In this document: positions 60,643 through 64,000 of the stretch, one piece after another | Layout: every line of letters starts with the position of its first letter | How positions within the stretch are numbered: the first letter of the stretch is position 1 | Assembly: GCF_002078875.1 (NCBI RefSeq) | Contig: NC_034411.1 | Coordinates: forward strand, 8,068,271-8,132,270 | Origin: Numida meleagris | Lineage: Eukaryota > Chordata > Aves > Galliformes > Numididae | DNA length: 64,000 bases | Direction of reading: 5' to 3' | Notes under the pieces: model-generated | Told to the model about the DNA's origin: nothing | Databases searched by the model: none | The model's input: the letters and a program-made list of their open reading frames with translations, nothing else | Program-made: the position numbers and the translations under genes

Positions 60643-61252
60643 GGAGAGAAAGGGATGGAGAGAGGGAGACAGAAGGATGGAGGGAGGGAGGGATGGAGGG
60701 ATGGAGAGACAGGAGGGGATGGAAAGAGGGAAGGAGGGAGGGAAAACGGCATGGATGGAGGAATGGAGGGAGGGAGGGAGGGAGGGAGAGGGAAGGAGGG
60801 GGGATGGATAGATGGAGGGATAGAGAGAGGGATAAAGGGAGAGGGGGAGGTAGGAGGGAAGAATGGAGGTAGGGAGGGATGAAGGGATGGAGAGAGAGAG
60901 GGATGGAGAAATGGATGGAGAGAGGGAGATGGAGAGATGGGGAGGGGCAGATGGAGGGTGGGAGGGAGGGAGGGAGGAATGGAGAGAGGGATTCTGGGAG
61001 GGTGGATGGAATGGAGGGATGAATGGAGGGAGGGAGAGAGGGATGGATGGAAGGAAGGAGGGATGATGGGAGAGGGAAGGAAGGAGGGAGGGATGGAGAG
61101 ATGGAAGGAGGGAGGACGGGAGAGAGGGAGGGAGGGAGAGGGAAGGAGGGAGGGAGGAATGGAGGGATGGAGAGAGAGGAAGGGATGGAGAGAGGGAAGG
61201 AGGAAGGGAAAACGAGAGGGAGAGAGAGGGGGATGGATGGAAGGACTTCTCG
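60643..61252 (+). repeat. Purine-only GGGA/GGAT tandem repeat tract
   Basis: About 610 bases of irregular GGGA, GGAT and GAGA units, almost free of pyrimidines on the + strand except T in GGAT. The long Ser-Leu-Pro frames it gives on the - strand are artefacts of the repeat. It lies 650-1260 bases 5' of the OTX1 start codon and past the EHBP1 3' end. Confidence 0.95.
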
Positions 61253-61296
61253 CCTCCCTCTTCGGAGTGTGTCCCCTTGGGGTGTGTGCGAGGAGA

Positions 61297-61320
61297 GGGG
61301 GGGGGGGGGGGGGGGGGGGG
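61297..61320 (+). repeat. Poly(G) run, 24 bases
   Basis: Uninterrupted G run next to the purine tract. Its true length is doubtful because such runs are poorly sequenced. Confidence 0.85.
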
Positions 61321-62207
61321 CATCCCTGGAGGGCCCCGAACTTTGTGGGGTTATTAAGAAAAAGAAGAGAAAACCGAGGGGAGAGGCGCGGCGCGGGGCC
61401 GGGAGCGCTGAGCGGCGGTGTGCGCGCCCCAACGCGCCGCCCGTCCGCGCTACAGCTGAACGCGAGCGCACCGCGCACCGCGCACCGCAGCGCACCGCGG
61501 GGCTTTCTCTCTCCCAATCCCCCCCGTCTTTATTTATTTATTTTTCCCCCTTCTCCTCCCGGTTCCTCGGCGGGGACACCCGCAGCCCGACGGCGAGGAC
61601 GACGAGGAGGAAGAGGAAGGCCGCTCGGCGCTCCCTGCCCGGCTCCCCCCGGCTCCCCCCGCCGCTTCGGGCCCCGCCGAAGTTTCCCCGCCCCGCGGCC
61701 GGGTCGGACCCGACCGACCAAACTTTCCCCCCCCCCCCGCTCCCCGGTATCCCTCTCCCCCCGCGGGAAGCACACAGGAGGCGCTCGGTCCGGTAAGAAA
61801 GATTCGGCTTTTATTGAAAACGCTCTCTCCGTCTCTCGGCACTGTAATAAATAAACGGGGGCTCCGCGGGGCCCGGCGCAATAAATACGGCGCGGGGACA
61901 GCGGGGGGGTGCGGGCCGGGGCCGGGAGGGCCCTCCCCGTGGGGTCGGTGTTGTTTCCCTGGGCCCCTCTCACCCTACACCACGAACCCGGGGTTGCGCG
62001 GAGCTCCGGACGGGACCCGCCGGCTCCGGCCTGAGGGAATTGGGGGGGGGGGGGGGGTCGGGGGGAGAGCGTGTGTGTGGGGGGGATTTTATTTTATTTC
62101 ATTTTATTTTTTTGCAAAACCATTTTTTTTTCTTTTTCTTTCTTTTTTCTTTTTCTTTCTTTGCAGCCTCTCGTCGGCGTTTCGGCACTGCGGGACGGGG
62201 CGGCCGC
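61321..62207 (-). other. OTX1-EHBP1 spacer and EHBP1 3' UTR
   Basis: Very CpG-rich sequence with a short GCGCACC-type repeat (about 61467-61500), the candidate EHBP1 poly(A) signal (61810), and a 16-base G run (62042-62057) inside the probable 3' UTR. Confidence 0.6.
61810..61815 (-). terminator. EHBP1: Candidate poly(A) signal of EHBP1
   Basis: On the - strand, AATAAA lies 392 bases past the EHBP1 stop. It is the clearest hexamer between EHBP1 and the OTX1 promoter region. The implied 3' UTR (about 61790-62207) contains a 16-base C run (G on the + strand, 62042-62057) and AU-rich stretches. Confidence 0.6.
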
Positions 62208-62298
62208 TCACTGCAGGACGCACTTCTCCTCCCGCTTGGCCATCTTGCCTTTGTTTTGCTCCAGGGTCCTCTCCAGGTGCTCGTCCTCCTCCTCGGCC
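62208..62298 (-). CDS. EHBP1: EHBP1 terminal coding exon with CaaX box
   Basis: Acceptor TCCCCGCAG, then 91 bp. The first G completes the Gln codon, followed by [14 protein letters not shown] and the ending KCVLQ. The final Cys-Val-Leu-Gln is a prenylation motif that helps membrane recruitment. Stop TGA at 62208-62210. Confidence 0.96.
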
Positions 62299-62476
62299 CT
62301 GCGGGGAAACTCGGGGGTGAGCGGGGGCACGGGGCCCGGCCCCCCCCCGCCTCTCACTCACTGCTTCTCCTGCGCGTCCAGGTCCCGCACCAGCGCGTCC
62401 CGCTTGTTCACCAGCAGCACCAGCTCGTCCAGCAGCAGCTGCTCCCGCCGCTTCTGCGCCTCCGTCTTCTGCCAGT
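62208..62476 (-). CDS. EHBP1: EHBP1, last two coding exons (C-terminal end of bMERB domain and CaaX box)
   Basis: EHBP1 (EH domain-binding protein 1) links EHD proteins and Rab8/Rab10-type GTPases to actin in endocytic recycling. Only the C-terminus is here. The penultimate exon (62362-62476) reads [20 protein letters not shown], then [19 protein letters not shown]. The last exon (62208-62298) reads [18 protein letters not shown], then [11 protein letters not shown] and TGA. This is the terminal coiled-coil part of the bMERB Rab-binding domain and the CVLQ prenylation motif, nearly identical to human EHBP1 as I recall it. All upstream exons are beyond base 64000. The gene runs toward OTX1 on the same strand; its stop is 2.2 kb from the OTX1 start codon. 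The intron between the two exons is only 63 bases. Confidence 0.96.
62362..62476 (-). CDS. EHBP1: EHBP1 penultimate coding exon
   Basis: 115 bp with acceptor CCCCGCAG (the first exon base, A, is the middle base of the Asp codon) and donor GTGAGT. It ends with two bases (CA) of a Gln codon. It encodes a highly charged helix of the bMERB domain. Confidence 0.95.
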
Positions 62477-64000
62477 CTGCGGGGCGGGACGGACACGGTC
62501 ACGGCACGGCACGGCCCGGCGGGGCGCAGCCCGACCCGGTGCGGCACGGTCCGGCCCGGCTCTGCCCGCCGGGGAGCAGCCCGCAGCCCCGCCGCCACCC
62601 CGCCCGGCACGGCCCGCCGCCGCCCGCCTCGTCTTTCATTCTTTTAACGACTTTTAGCGTTTAGCCCCGTGATTTCTGTTCCCCGCGGGACCCCGCACCC
62701 GGAGCGTTCCCCCCGAAGGGGCTCCGCANNNNNNNNNNNNNNNNNNNNNNNNNNNNNNNNNNNNNNNNNNNNNNNNNNNNNNNNNNNNNNNNNNNNNNNN
62801 NNNNNNNNNNNNNNNNNNNNNNNNNNNNNNNNNNNNNNNNNNNNNNNNNNNNNNNNNNNNNNNNNNNNNNNNNNNNNNNNNNNNNNNNNNNNNNNNNNNN
62901 NNNNNNNNNNNNNNNNNNNNNNNNNNNNNNNNNNNNNNNNNNNNAGAAAAAAAAAAAAAGGGGGGGGGGAATAAGGCCGCACCGGCGGCCCCCGCTTCTC
63001 CCCGCGCGGGACTCGGGGCCGCCTCCGGACGGGCGCGGCGAGCGCTGAAAATCGGGCGCAGCGCGGGGCGACCCCCGGGGGCAGCGCTCCCTGCGTGGTA
63101 CCGGAGCGGCTCCGCCTGAGCTCTTCGCAACGCATTTTCTTTTTTCTTTCCTTTTTGTTTGTTTTTCGTCCCCCCCCTTTGCTCCCCATTTTCAGCCACA
63201 ATTGCGGCTTTCTAAACGGCCAGCGCCGGGCGAACGTTTCGGCGTCGGCCTCGCTCGGTCCTACTCTTTCTCTCCCGCTCAGTCCCCTCTACGAGCTGCC
63301 CTCCTTGTTGTCCCGTGGGCTCAGCGACACCGCCTCAATGGAACGCAACGATTTGTCCCGCGCTCTCTGCATCCGCCCATCCCCGGCGGATAAGACGCAC
63401 GGTGCGGGGCTTTTACTTCGTTTCCCGCAAAAGGAGACCAATTTGTCACCCCCCCCTCGGGTAGCAAGCGGCGAAGAGAGGGGCCGGCACGGAGCTCTCG
63501 GATCACGTCCCCAGCGCGAGCTCGCTGCGAGCTGGCTTTGACCGGCAGCGTCCCGCCAGCAGCCCTAGGGTTGGGGGCCGTCCCCGCAGCCCTTGGGCTC
63601 CGTCCCTGCAGCGTCGGGGTGCCCGGGCAGGCCCCCACCTGTTGTGCCCGGGGGCCCTCGCACAGCGCTGCGCCCCGCACAAAGCCGGAGCCGTAAGGGC
63701 TGAGCACCGCGCCGCCCCGGGACAAAGCTCCAGGGCCGGCTCCACGCTCGGTGCTGAGAGCTGGGGGCAGCGCGCGGGCTGAAATGACGGAGTTTGTGAA
63801 ACTCGCTTTGGAGGAGAAACGCTTTCAGTTCTTCGTTGACTTCGCGTTGTCTTTTTTCCCCCCGCCGCTCACAGCGATATCGTGACTTGGGGCAAACGCG
63901 CGGCCGGTTCCCATAGAAATGCTTGAATGGAAGCGGGCAAAAGTTCTTGCGGGAAAACCCGCAGCCCCGGCTCCGCAATAACGAAGCCGGGCACTTTGAT
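62477..64000 (-). other. EHBP1 intron with CpG-dense segment
   Basis: Upstream EHBP1 exons are not seen, so this is intron. The stretch 62960-63740 is CpG-dense and might be a second island or promoter. An N gap lies inside. Confidence 0.55.
62729..62944. other. Assembly gap (216 N)
   Basis: Unsequenced bases in GC-rich EHBP1 intron DNA, followed by an A run and a G run. Confidence 1.

Noticed and set aside
60522..61517. Open frames of 250-330 codons on both strands, rich in Ser-Leu-Pro or Gly-Arg-Glu
   Set aside because: They are read-through of the GGGA/GGAT purine repeat, in which stop codons are rare in any frame, and one crosses N bases. No domain.
62644..63201. Open frames on the - strand across the second large gap
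   Set aside because: They depend on 216 N and lie in GC-rich intron sequence with no EHBP1 similarity.

Overview
This is vertebrate nuclear DNA, most likely from a bird and probably a galliform. The evidence is CR1 retrotransposon 3' ends of the avian type, long AT-rich introns beside a very GC-rich CpG domain, spliced genes with GT-AG junctions, and assembly gaps inside simple repeats. There are no operons, phage, CRISPR arrays or bacterial genes. Nearly all short open frames in the window are chance.

Three genes are present, in the EHBP1-OTX1-WDPCP order known from other amniotes. (1) Positions 1 to about 55.9 kb hold the 3' part of WDPCP (planar cell polarity and ciliogenesis effector, + strand). 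Six terminal coding exons (16843-16906, 22139-22241, 44639-44762, 49572-49666, 50842-50870, 55137-55187) join in perfect phase into a 154-residue C-terminus. The rest of that stretch is intron. (2) OTX1 (58103-59992, - strand) is complete: three coding exons give a 335-residue K50 homeodomain protein with a His tract and a duplicated OTX tail. (3) The last two coding exons of EHBP1 (62208-62298 and 62362-62476, - strand) encode the end of the bMERB coiled coil and a CVLQ prenylation box. They are separated by an intron of only 63 bases. WDPCP and OTX1 are tail-to-tail with 2.9 kb between stop codons. EHBP1 and OTX1 are head-to-tail on the same strand.

The non-coding part holds a long, very old CR1 copy (about 6.44-7.93 kb), several short CR1 3' ends in both orientations, a MIR-type CORE-SINE relic (36.2 kb), a 27-bp-arm hairpin inside a locally duplicated patch (16.3 kb), and microsatellites. 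It also has a GA-rich patch around a 355-N gap (37.9-38.4 kb), a 600-bp all-purine tract 5' of OTX1 (60.64-61.25 kb), and further gaps at 60635-60642 and 62729-62944. Several AT-rich, repeat-poor patches dense in homeodomain-type motifs are candidate OTX1 enhancers, and a cluster of three K50 (OTX-type) sites lies 2 kb past the OTX1 stop. No clearly new biological system was found. The best leads are the K50 cluster, the 63-base intron, the hairpin patch, a possible phase-matched alternative WDPCP exon at 23708-23801, and the purine tract.
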